DNA of 13,996 nucleotides from Sulfuricurvum sp. (lineage in GTDB: Bacteria; Campylobacterota; Campylobacteria; Campylobacterales; Sulfurimonadaceae), in the NCBI GenBank assembly GCA_030679635.1, contig JAUXSZ010000070.1:1-13996 (forward strand). The letters run 5' to 3'. The notes under the pieces were generated by a model that was given only the letters and a program-made list of their open reading frames with translations, searched no databases and was not told where the DNA came from. How positions within the stretch are numbered: the stretch's first letter is position 1; each line of letters starts with the position of its first letter. Below, in pieces: positions 7,543-13,977 of the stretch. Position numbers and translations under genes: made by a program.

Positions 7543-8286
7543 ATGAAAACACCACATTTTTATGCCGTCATTATCGGTTCTGAAATCCTCAATGGGCGTC
7601 GAGACGATAAACATTTTCTCTTTATTCGAGATGCACTGATCCAGCGGGGACATACCCTTTTCGCCTCCTTTATCATCAAAGACGATGTTGAGCTTATCCG
7701 CACGACGTTCGCCATGATCAAACAGGATCCCGATGCCGTGATGTTCAGTTTTGGAGGGATTGGTTCAACCCCGGATGATTTGACCCGCCAAATCGCTTCT
7801 GAGGTGTTTAGCGACGGAGAACTTGTTTCACATGAAAAATTCCGCTGTGATATCATTGACCGATTTGCCGAAGAAGCATTCCCCTACCGAATACATATGG
7901 CCGACTTACCCAAAAATTCTGAATTACTCCCTAATATCATCAACAATATGTCCGGATTTTATCTGCAGGATCGCTATTATTTTATGCCGGGATTTCCTGA
8001 GATGTCACATCCTATGGTAAGTGAAACATTAACGCGGCTTTACCCGCAAGCCTCACACACTTATCGAAAAACGTTAATCGCCCAAACGAGTGAGAATACC
8101 CTCATTGCTGTTATGGAAAAGCTTGATCCGCATGTCGATTTTTCCTCCCTCCCTATGATCAAAAGCGGACACCCTTCCGTAGAAATATCGGTTGCTTCCA
8201 CTGACCCTGAATTATGCGCTGAAAACTTTGAGCTCTTCATTACCGAATTGCACACCAAATCGATCCCGTATAAAATTCTTGAGTAG
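7543..8286 (+). CDS. MoCF/CinA-like molybdopterin-binding domain protein
   Basis: Stand-alone protein of 247 residues with the fold shared by MogA/MoeA and the N-terminal half of CinA. Visible motifs are GSEILNGRRDDKH (12-24), SFIIKDD near residue 42, and the binding loop GGIGSTPDD (71-79) followed by LTRQIASEVF. PGFPEM near residue 151 also fits the CinA N-terminal domain. No CinA C-terminal deamidase domain is present. The frame is open upstream into the adk gene (to 7411), but the adk frame and hairpin occupy that DNA, and ATG 7543 gives the normal N-terminus. The molecular role is not established: it may be molybdopterin binding, or nucleotide-pyrophosphate hydrolysis as reported for some CinA-type (COG1058) proteins. 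Confidence 0.85.
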   Translation: MKTPHFYAVIIGSEILNGRRDDKHFLFIRDALIQRGHTLFASFIIKDDVELIRTTFAMIKQDPDAVMFSFGGIGSTPDDLTRQIASEVFSDGELVSHEKFRCDIIDRFAEEAFPYRIHMADLPKNSELLPNIINNMSGFYLQDRYYFMPGFPEMSHPMVSETLTRLYPQASHTYRKTLIAQTSENTLIAVMEKLDPHVDFSSLPMIKSGHPSVEISVASTDPELCAENFELFITELHTKSIPYKILE

Positions 8287-8350
8287 GAGTATGATTAAAC
8301 AATCTTGTTAGAATGACGATATCATCCCTAGATTTTATGTTTCATTCAAG

Positions 8351-8372
8351 TATAATGAATCCAATCGGGAGA
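8351..8372 (+). promoter_or_regulatory. -10 box and RBS for the 44-residue membrane peptide gene
   Basis: Consensus TATAAT at 8351-8356 is followed by GGGAGA at 8367-8372, five bases before ATG 8378. Promoter, leader and ribosome binding site are correctly spaced, which is good evidence that the short ORF is real. Confidence 0.55.
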
Positions 8373-8377
8373 ACAAA

Positions 8378-8512
8378 ATGTTAAGTTATTTACTGATTTT
8401 CTTAATAGCCATAATGGTCGCCTATGTTTTTTATCGGCACTATTTTTTTCACAAACCAAAATCGCACCATCCGGCAAAACCCCATTTTACTCTGAAAATT
8501 GAGCACGAATAA
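8378..8512 (+). CDS. 44-residue single-pass membrane protein of unknown function
   Basis: Unrecognised small protein. Residues 1-18 (MLSYLLIFLIAIMVAYVF) form one hydrophobic helix long enough to cross the membrane. A short basic, histidine-rich tail follows (YRHYFFHKPKSHHPAK), with four histidines in about 16 residues, and the protein ends KIEHE. The charge distribution predicts the tail in the cytoplasm. The gene has its own -10 box and a well-placed ribosome binding site. It points toward htpX, and the two stop codons are separated by one base with no terminator between, so read-through would make antisense RNA to htpX. The tail could bind metal or anionic lipid, but nothing in the sequence fixes a function. 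Confidence 0.6.
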   Translation: MLSYLLIFLIAIMVAYVFYRHYFFHKPKSHHPAKPHFTLKIEHE

Positions 8513-8513
8513 T

Positions 8514-9404
8514 TTAGCGGTAGTGCCGATCATACAGTTTTGATGATTCTTTAGTCGGTTCTATTTCATTTTTTAGTGCCTCTAACCGCTCCAGACGTTG
8601 TTCTGTAGTCGGATGCGTGCGAAACAAGTTAGCGAATGAAAAACTTTTCCCCTCAAAAGGGCTTACGATGAACATATGCGCATTCTCAGGCGTTGCCCCC
8701 TGCACTTCCCCTCGAGCATTGTAATTAGAAAGTTTAACCAAAGCATTTTGCAGCCATTCGGGATGTCCCGTCAGGCGTGCTGCCCCTTCATCCGCCATAA
8801 ACTCTCTCGATCGGCTGATCGACATTTGAATAACGGTTGCCGCAATCGGTAAAAGTATCGCCATAATAATCATCAAAATAGGATTTCCATTACGATTATT
8901 ACGGCCGAACATAGCTCCAAACTGCAGCATATTGGCGATAAAAGCCACAGCACCGGCTATCGTCGCCGCAACGGTTGCGATCAGAATATCTCGATGACGT
9001 ACATGAAAAAGTTCATGTGCCATTACCCCTTCAATTTCTTCTTCACTCAGAATCTCCATGAGCCCTGTAGTTATCGCCACGGCGGCATGCTCAGGATTGC
9101 GCCCTGTTGCAAACGCGTTAGGAATCTGATCATGGATAATATAGACTTTTGGCGTCGGAATCTTCCCTGCAATCGCCAATCGCTCTACAATACGATACAG
9201 CATCGGTGCCTCTTCTTTATCAATTAATTGGGCATTATAATGTTTGAGAATCATCGTATCCGAAAAATAGTAAGCATAAAAATTCATTCCTCCGGCAAAT
9301 AGCAAGCCTATCACCATGCCGCTGGGTCCGCCCAAATAACCGCCTATAAATACCAGTAATATGCTCAAAGATCCCAATAATAAAAAAGTTTTAAATTGTT
9401 CCAT
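8514..9404 (-). CDS. htpX: HtpX-type membrane zinc metalloprotease (M48B)
   Basis: Inner-membrane protease for quality control of membrane proteins. Two hydrophobic segments (about 6-22 and 28-46) precede the catalytic domain. Zinc ligands are in HELFH (His130, His134, catalytic Glu131) and SREFMAD (Glu201). Further hydrophobic segments lie at about 142-165 and 176-194. The family's PNAFATGRNPEHAAVAIT stretch is at 95-112. Its 296 residues match the usual ~290. AAGGAGT lies just upstream of the ATG. The gene follows the ankyrin gene by 26 bases on the same strand, so the two are probably co-transcribed. Its 3' end almost touches the convergent small-peptide gene. Confidence 0.95.
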   Translation of the reverse strand: MEQFKTFLLLGSLSILLVFIGGYLGGPSGMVIGLLFAGGMNFYAYYFSDTMILKHYNAQLIDKEEAPMLYRIVERLAIAGKIPTPKVYIIHDQIPNAFATGRNPEHAAVAITTGLMEILSEEEIEGVMAHELFHVRHRDILIATVAATIAGAVAFIANMLQFGAMFGRNNRNGNPILMIIMAILLPIAATVIQMSISRSREFMADEGAARLTGHPEWLQNALVKLSNYNARGEVQGATPENAHMFIVSPFEGKSFSFANLFRTHPTTEQRLERLEALKNEIEPTKESSKLYDRHYR

Positions 9405-9430
9405 ATCTACTCCTTGACAGTCATTAATCT

Positions 9431-9913
9431 TTAAGAGGGTGATGTAGCTGTTTGAAGAAGCTCTAAGATGGCTTTTTTATGCATTTTACGGGCAAAATCA
9501 ATCGCGCTCAATCCATGTCCGTCACGTGCACTGACATCTACCCCCATCTCCAATAATTTTTTGATCACCTCTACCCTTCCATAACAGACAGCCCCCATGA
9601 GAGGGGTAAATCCGCTGCGCCGTGTAGGAATATTCACATCAAAACCGTTCGAGATAAGACGCTCGATTAACGGTACATTGTTATAGGTAACGGCTACATC
9701 AAAAACACTGACCCCTTCATGATCCGTATGATACATATCCGCGCCGCTGTCTATCAAAAGATCAAAAATATCTTGATCACAATGATACCTAAGGGCAAAA
9801 CAGAGAACCGATTCTCCGTTTTCTTCCACTTCGTTTGGATTGGCACCACTTTTTAGATAGTGTTTAATGCCCAGAAAGTTGTTCGCTTTTAGTAATTCAA
9901 TCCATTTTTCCAT
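9431..9913 (-). CDS. Ankyrin-repeat protein
   Basis: Soluble protein of 160 residues built almost entirely of ankyrin repeats, with no signal peptide. Four or five repeats are visible, at about residues 1-30, 32-63, 66-97, 100-132 and 133-156. The clearest is GFTPLMGAVCYGRVEVIKKL (101-120), followed by GVDVSARDGHGLSAIDFARK (124-143). Such proteins act as protein-binding scaffolds; the partner cannot be read from the sequence. It is the promoter-proximal gene of a two-gene unit with htpX, so HtpX or an HtpX substrate is a reasonable candidate partner, though this is only inferred from position. GAGA near the ATG is a weak ribosome binding site. Confidence 0.85.
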   Translation of the reverse strand: MEKWIELLKANNFLGIKHYLKSGANPNEVEENGESVLCFALRYHCDQDIFDLLIDSGADMYHTDHEGVSVFDVAVTYNNVPLIERLISNGFDVNIPTRRSGFTPLMGAVCYGRVEVIKKLLEMGVDVSARDGHGLSAIDFARKMHKKAILELLQTATSPS

Positions 9914-9940
9914 GTTTATCTCATTCTAATGATTTCCAAC

Positions 9941-9946
9941 AGTATA
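9941..9946 (-). promoter_or_regulatory. -10 box for the ankyrin-htpX unit
   Basis: Minus-strand TATACT (five of six consensus bases) lies 27 bases upstream of the ankyrin ATG. The predicted start near 9934 gives a leader of about 20 bases. It is back to back with the dapD promoter. No clear -35. Confidence 0.4.
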
Positions 9947-9979
9947 ACATGCTAGCTTCAACACGAGACTAGTCTATTA

Positions 9980-9988
9980 TGCTAGAAT
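9980..9988 (+). promoter_or_regulatory. Extended -10 promoter of dapD
   Basis: TGCTAGAAT fits an extended -10 (TGn plus TAGAAT, five of six). Transcription would start near 9995, giving a leader of about 25 bases with the ribosome binding site GTGAGAGA ahead of ATG 10020. Confidence 0.45.
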
Positions 9989-10019
9989 TCCATATTAATA
10001 TTATCACAAGTGAGAGAAT

Positions 10020-11219
10020 ATGGAAATTTTAGAGACAGAATCTGCTTTCAAAGAACGCATTCAGGAAATTCAAAACAGTGCAGGATACAAAAATCCTTTA
10101 GGTTTCGGTATCTGCCGTATCGATTTCGGGCAATTAGATAGCGCTAAAATACTTCAGGCAACCTATCCGTCTATGAATTGGAACGAAAACTTCGGAAGTG
10201 CCGCTATTTTTATTAAAAATGCCCAAGAGCAAGGGTATGAAATCGATTATACCGCCGATGAAGTCATTATTCCCGTCAACCTTAAATTCTTAGAAGGGTG
10301 TCTAAACGCGTTTACCCCTTATTCCGATGAAGCGTATGGAGATGCTCATAAAAACATCCAAGTTATTTCAGCACTTTACAATCATATCAAAGAAAACGGC
10401 ATGCGAGACGGAGAGTTTCGTTTGGTTCTCCTCTTCAATGACGCAGCGTGTAAGAGCGTTGAGGGGACTTATCTCAAGCTTTACGCACTCTCAACAGCCA
10501 AAGCATCGTTGCGTTCATTGAATCTGAACGGTGCGTTCGGTGCATTGCACAATGTGGCATGGTCCGATGGACAGCCGATCGAACTCGAATGGCTTCGTGA
10601 GAATGAGATTGAACTCAAAATTAGCAATCAATATCCGAAAATCGATTTTATCGATAAATTTCCCCGTTTTTTACAGCACATCATTCCTGCCAACAATACC
10701 CGTATTTTGGATGATTCCAGAGTCCGTTTCGGTGCACAGCTACATGCAGGAACAACAATTATGCCGGGCGCAAGCTATGTAAACTTCAATGCCGGGACAA
10801 CGGGTGTGAGTATGGTTGAGGGACGTATTTCCAGTTCTGCAATCGTAGGGGATGGTTCCGACGTGGGTGGCGGTGCCTCTATTCTTGGAGTACTAAGCGG
10901 TACCGACGGCAATCCGATTTCTATCGGTAAGAACACTCTTTTAGGCGCCAACAGCGTCTGCGGAATTCCGCTGGGCGATGGATGTATCCTCGATGCCGGC
11001 ATTGCTATTTTAGCAGGGACAAAAATTCTTATTTCAACAGATCAGCTTGAACTTATCAAATCGGCCAATCCTGGTACGTTGATCAAAGATGCTACGGTAT
11101 TCAAAGGTTCAGAACTCTCAGGACTCCATGGTATCCACTATCGTCAAGACTCTCAAAACGGCGCCCTTATCGCTCGACGCTCAACGCGTGAAGTAAAACT
11201 TAACGCCGATCTACATTAG
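10020..11219 (+). CDS. dapD: Tetrahydrodipicolinate N-succinyltransferase, long campylobacterial form
   Basis: Transfers succinyl from succinyl-CoA to tetrahydrodipicolinate in the succinylase branch of meso-diaminopimelate and lysine synthesis, which feeds peptidoglycan. The protein has 399 residues, longer than E. coli DapD (~274). Residues 1-230 form the N-terminal region of the long DapD class (FGICRIDFGQLD at 29-40, SLNLNGAFGALHNVAWSD at 166-183, QYPKIDFIDKFPRFL at 204-218). The left-handed beta-helix domain follows (about 235-340) with MPGASYVNFNAGTTG (248-262), MVEGRISSS (265-273; Glu267 matches the proposed catalytic glutamate of this class) and GSDVGGGASILGVLSG (279-294). It closely resembles C. 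jejuni DapD along its whole length. It has its own promoter and is divergent from the ankyrin-htpX pair. Confidence 0.96.
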   Translation: MEILETESAFKERIQEIQNSAGYKNPLGFGICRIDFGQLDSAKILQATYPSMNWNENFGSAAIFIKNAQEQGYEIDYTADEVIIPVNLKFLEGCLNAFTPYSDEAYGDAHKNIQVISALYNHIKENGMRDGEFRLVLLFNDAACKSVEGTYLKLYALSTAKASLRSLNLNGAFGALHNVAWSDGQPIELEWLRENEIELKISNQYPKIDFIDKFPRFLQHIIPANNTRILDDSRVRFGAQLHAGTTIMPGASYVNFNAGTTGVSMVEGRISSSAIVGDGSDVGGGASILGVLSGTDGNPISIGKNTLLGANSVCGIPLGDGCILDAGIAILAGTKILISTDQLELIKSANPGTLIKDATVFKGSELSGLHGIHYRQDSQNGALIARRSTREVKLNADLH

Positions 11220-11255
11220 ATCAACATCACTGACAACTCTTAAGGTTGTTGGGCA

Positions 11256-11282
11256 TATACTATTTACTATTTAAATAAGGAG
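11256..11282 (+). promoter_or_regulatory. -10 box and RBS for the mini rod-like gene
   Basis: TATACT at 11256-11261 lies about 28 bases before ATG 11290, and AAGGAG at 11277-11282 is well spaced from it. No sigma-54 (GG-N10-GC) or sigma-28 flagellar promoter pattern was found, so expression may be outside the usual flagellar hierarchy. Confidence 0.4.
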
Positions 11283-11289
11283 TTATGTG

Positions 11290-11595
11290 ATGATAAGTTC
11301 AAATGTATCTTCCATCCTGTCTCATCAAAGCTATATGAATAGCGATGCCAACAATGTAGCAAACGTCAATACTGATCGTTATGTTGCTCAAAACACGGTT
11401 ATAGAAGAGGCAGGTCGGAGTTCAACAAAAGCCGTCACTACTCGCGCAACAGATATGGGAAGTGAAAAATCACAAACAAATCTTACCAAAGAGATTACCG
11501 ATCAAATAACAATAGAAAAAGTAACAGAGGCAAATGTGCAGGCAATCCGCACGCAAGACCGAATGCTAGGATCGCTGTTAGATCTTAAAGCTTAG
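11290..11595 (+). CDS. Small flagellar rod/hook-family protein with terminal segments only
   Basis: A 101-residue protein resembling flagellar axial proteins (FlgB/FlgC/FlgG/FlgE family) with the middle missing. The N-terminal part (1-35) ends in ANNVANVNTDRY (20-31), the hallmark N-terminal rod motif. The C-terminal part (about 64-101) has LTKEITDQI and EANVQAIRTQDRMLGSLLDL, matching the C-terminal D0 helix with its EANxxxIxTxDxML pattern. Only about 30 polar residues join them, where FlgC has ~70 and FlgG ~190. ATG 11290 is preferred over GTG 11287 by distance from AAGGAG. No flagellar cluster is nearby. It may be a small rod or adaptor component or a degenerate paralogue; the short length and good RBS argue for a functional gene. 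The stop overlaps the convergent NlpC/P60 gene by 11 bp. Confidence 0.75.
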   Translation: MISSNVSSILSHQSYMNSDANNVANVNTDRYVAQNTVIEEAGRSSTKAVTTRATDMGSEKSQTNLTKEITDQITIEKVTEANVQAIRTQDRMLGSLLDLKA

Positions 11596-13054
11596 AGAGC
11601 TTGGAACGTTTTTCCTTCGGCTTTGTACGCGCAATGATCAAAGGTGAGTGTGTAAAAATATTCATACTGACCAATGTACTCAAAAGCATATTATCAACAT
11701 CAAAATTTTCGACTTCCCTCCCCAATTCAAGTGTCGTAATTACCGCTTTGCCGATAATGACTCTCCCTTTTTTTCCTGTTGAATCAATGGTTCGTATTCC
11801 CCAAATATTGTGCATAACCATAACGGCATCTTCATAGGTTCCTACATAAAGGAGAACATGCCCTTTTTTGTATAAAATAGTTTCAAAAGGGACCCCGTTT
11901 TCTTTAATCAAGGCGATTTTCTGAGTATTATCAAGCCCTTTAAAGGAAATAACTTCCCCCTTTTTTGCTTGTGATGCCGAATTACGAGGAAGCCAAATAC
12001 CAAAAGGGGTAACCATATCACGAATCATAGAAGAACAATCACGTTCTTCAAACATACCGCCCCACCCATACGTATTACGTAACATATGGGTTCCTATTTT
12101 GGCAAGCTCCTCTTTATTCAGTAAATGCACACCTATATGTGCTGATTCTTTTGGGATATTCATCTCTTCTAACTTGCCGTTACTTCTCATGTACAGAACC
12201 TTGAAACCCTCAGAAGTCTCTTCCTTCAATGGAAAAACCATCCCTATACGTGAATAGGTGACAAAACGCTTCGAGTCATCATACAATGGAACGTTATCCT
12301 CTGTAATAAAAAGTTTTTCCTTTTCGTGTATCAACGCGATCTGCTCAGGAGTCACCAGAGTAATACCATCACGCTCGACCCATCCCGAAGCATTATTTGT
12401 AAAAACATACACCCAAGAACCGTCTTTAGAATAATGAGAGAGAAATATAGGTTCATTGAATGCTACACTGCTGTTTTGTAACAAATCAAACGGATAACCT
12501 TCACCCGGCAAAGCTGGGTTTTTATACAGCGGTTTATGCGTTGGAAAAACTCGAATGTTCATCCATTTTGTCGTTAATCCATATTGGTTAAGGGTAGAAT
12601 AGGATTGAAAATTACTCTGAGCCACTAACTCAGGAATCCATGATGCATCAACAGGTTTTAAATTACTACCATATCCACCGACAAATGCACTGACAGGCCA
12701 TTGGGCTTCCCTACTGCAAATCGGTGCTGCACTATGCGTCCAAGGACGATAATAATTTTCTTCAAAATACTTTTGTACCTCAAAAAGCGTCTGCTGATTG
12801 AGAAAATTGTGTTCAAGATATGAAGATATCGTCTGAGGAAAATGTTCAAGATCATTAACTTTTTTAGTGATTGATGGGAGCTCAGACTCAATTTCTTGAG
12901 GGAGTGCACTATCATACTCGCTCGTGGCATTGATATCTCTACAAAGAGGGGGTGACGGTTTTATTAGAGGCTCATGGGCAGCTATTCTTGGATGCCTCTC
13001 ACTGCACCCATTCAAAAAAATTAAAATTCCAAAAATCCATAATTTGTAGGTCAT
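11585..13054 (-). CDS. SH3/NlpC-P60 lipoprotein, predicted peptidoglycan endopeptidase
   Basis: Predicted cell-wall hydrolase of 489 residues. A hydrophobic signal (5-14) ends in the lipobox LNGC, so Cys17 should be lipidated and the protein anchored in the cell envelope. Residues ~50-135 form an N-terminal helical region, and two SH3-like segments follow (about 166-236 with GSWVYVFTNNASGWVERD, and about 247-300). The NlpC/P60 domain starts near 325: YGWGGMFEERDCSSM gives the nucleophile Cys340, KKGHVLLYVG gives His399, and His415 is the likely third residue. This order matches NlpC/P60 proteins that cut gamma-D-Glu to diaminopimelate bonds in muropeptides. The gene lies 24 bases after an S24-type repressor gene on the same strand, so the two are likely co-transcribed. 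GAGAAG precedes the ATG. Confidence 0.87.
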   Translation of the reverse strand: MTYKLWIFGILIFLNGCSERHPRIAAHEPLIKPSPPLCRDINATSEYDSALPQEIESELPSITKKVNDLEHFPQTISSYLEHNFLNQQTLFEVQKYFEENYYRPWTHSAAPICSREAQWPVSAFVGGYGSNLKPVDASWIPELVAQSNFQSYSTLNQYGLTTKWMNIRVFPTHKPLYKNPALPGEGYPFDLLQNSSVAFNEPIFLSHYSKDGSWVYVFTNNASGWVERDGITLVTPEQIALIHEKEKLFITEDNVPLYDDSKRFVTYSRIGMVFPLKEETSEGFKVLYMRSNGKLEEMNIPKESAHIGVHLLNKEELAKIGTHMLRNTYGWGGMFEERDCSSMIRDMVTPFGIWLPRNSASQAKKGEVISFKGLDNTQKIALIKENGVPFETILYKKGHVLLYVGTYEDAVMVMHNIWGIRTIDSTGKKGRVIIGKAVITTLELGREVENFDVDNMLLSTLVSMNIFTHSPLIIARTKPKEKRSKLSKL

Positions 13055-13078
13055 AATTCACTTCTCTAATAGATACTT

Positions 13079-13738
13079 TTATTCTATCCCACCAAAACGC
13101 CCAACAACACGTCCTATAATTTCAACTTCTTCCCTTTGTGCTGCATAAGGAGGATAGTCTTTATTGTCTGAAATAATATCAAGTTTCCCATCAATTCTTA
13201 CTTGAACTCTTTTGATGAATAACCCGTATTCTGTCCGAATGGTAAAGACACCACCGCGACTCACATCCTTTTTACTACGATTTATAAAAACGATATCGTT
13301 ATAACTGAAAGATGGCTCCATGGAATCACCGGAAACATTAATCGCTTCAATGTGACGCAATTCACGCTCGCCACCCAGTGACAGAACAAAATTTTCTTCT
13401 AGCATTAACGACTCATGCACCAACTCATCATTTTCAGCGCCCCCACCTGCGGAGGCGTTAACCGAAGAGAAATACCGGACCATGTAAAAGCGATTTGTGG
13501 GTTCAATCAAACTCTCAGGGGATTGATTGTAAAGAATCCAATTGATCGCAATCGAACGTTTCGCGCAAAAATCGAGCAATTCGTTAAAAGGAATTTTATT
13601 ACGCTTCTTCATTGTTGCAAAATTCATCTGGGTAATTTCCAAAAGCTCCGCAACATCTTTATCAAATACTTTTTTATCCGGGAATTCACCTGAAACAATA
13701 TCTTTGATTGTTTCGACAATTTCAAAAAAACTTTTCAT
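13079..13738 (-). CDS. S24-family self-cleaving repressor (CI/LexA type)
   Basis: Transcriptional repressor of 219 residues. The N-terminal part (about 5-70) is a phage CI-type DNA-binding domain: VAELLEITQMNFATMKKRNKIP (two helices at 29-50), then INWILYN (65-71). A linker carries the likely autocleavage site NASAGGG (Ala97-Gly98). The C-terminal S24 peptidase domain has SGDSMEPSF (nucleophile Ser139), ending the YNDIVFINR strand, and FIKRVQ (general base Lys176). Such proteins repress until RecA-ssDNA or another signal triggers self-cleavage. The start is ATG 13738 with AGGAGAT seven bases upstream; the frame is open to TTG 13756, but that start has no RBS. Two dyads and a half-site just upstream suggest autoregulation. 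Phage or mobile-element origin is plausible, but no other phage gene is in view. Confidence 0.92.
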   Translation of the reverse strand: MKSFFEIVETIKDIVSGEFPDKKVFDKDVAELLEITQMNFATMKKRNKIPFNELLDFCAKRSIAINWILYNQSPESLIEPTNRFYMVRYFSSVNASAGGGAENDELVHESLMLEENFVLSLGGERELRHIEAINVSGDSMEPSFSYNDIVFINRSKKDVSRGGVFTIRTEYGLFIKRVQVRIDGKLDIISDNKDYPPYAAQREEVEIIGRVVGRFGGIE

Positions 13739-13778
13739 AGGGATATCTCCTATCAATATAGATAACGATATTGTATAG

Positions 13779-13820
13779 ATTATGACATATTATTTCATTT
13801 ATATGACAATATGACATATT
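13779..13820. promoter_or_regulatory. Putative repressor operators: two dyads plus a half-site
   Basis: A perfect dyad AATATG-A-CATATT lies at 13808-13820. A near-perfect copy centred on 13785 (13779-13791) matches at five of six arm positions. A third TATGACA at 13802-13808 is a half-site overlapping the perfect dyad. Centres are 13785, 13806 and 13814; the first two are 21 bases, about two helical turns, apart. A minus-strand CATAAT (-10-like, 13784-13779) overlaps the first dyad, and a plus-strand ATGACA (-35-like, 13811-13816) lies in the perfect dyad. This is the expected arrangement for an S24 repressor controlling itself and a divergent gene. Confidence 0.6.
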
Positions 13821-13841
13821 TTTTAGATGAATTATTAAAAT
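13811..13841 (+). promoter_or_regulatory. Possible divergent promoter for the 27-residue ORF
   Basis: ATGACA (13811-13816, five of six -35 bases) is followed after 16 bases by TATTAA (13833-13838) or after 19 bases by TAAAAT (13836-13841, five of six -10 bases). Its -35 would lie inside the perfect operator dyad, so repressor binding would block it. The leader would be about 45-50 bases. Confidence 0.35.
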
Positions 13842-13891
13842 CAATTACTATTTGGCAGATTAAAAGTATGCAATATCCAAAGGAGTACACA

Positions 13892-13975
13892 ATGGCAAAG
13901 GTTATTTATAAGGCAAATACCCTAATGGCACGCTTCGAAGTGAAGATGGAAAATTGGGCCAACAAACTATTTTAA
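13892..13975 (+). CDS. 27-residue cationic amphipathic peptide, divergent from the repressor
   Basis: A short ORF with an excellent ribosome binding site (AAAGGAGT, ending six bases before the ATG). The peptide begins MAKVIYKANTLMARFEVK and ends NKLF. As a helix it shows one hydrophobic stripe (Val4, Ala8, Leu11, Phe15, Met19, Trp22, Leu26), with charged and polar residues opposite and a net charge of about +3. No family is recognised. It is the first gene divergent from an S24 repressor, the place where phages encode Cro-like or early proteins, but it is too short for a DNA-binding domain. A membrane-active or protein-binding peptide is possible, as with LexA-controlled small toxins such as TisB, without sequence similarity to them. 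It could also be a non-functional leader ORF. Confidence 0.45.
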   Translation: MAKVIYKANTLMARFEVKMENWANKLF

Positions 13976-13977
13976 TT

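Noticed and set aside
8291..8311. Six-codon ORF after AGGAG, just downstream of the CinA-like gene
   Set aside because: Too short to support as a gene; the AGGAG overlaps the end of the preceding gene and is probably chance.
11234..11250. Possible terminator after dapD (ACAAC / GTTGT)
   Set aside because: Only five pairs around a seven-base loop and no U-tract; the next sequence is a -10 box for the following gene.
13411..13778. Plus-strand open frames antisense to the repressor
   Set aside because: They lie opposite the S24 repressor, whose motifs and start are clear; no RBS or domain supports them.
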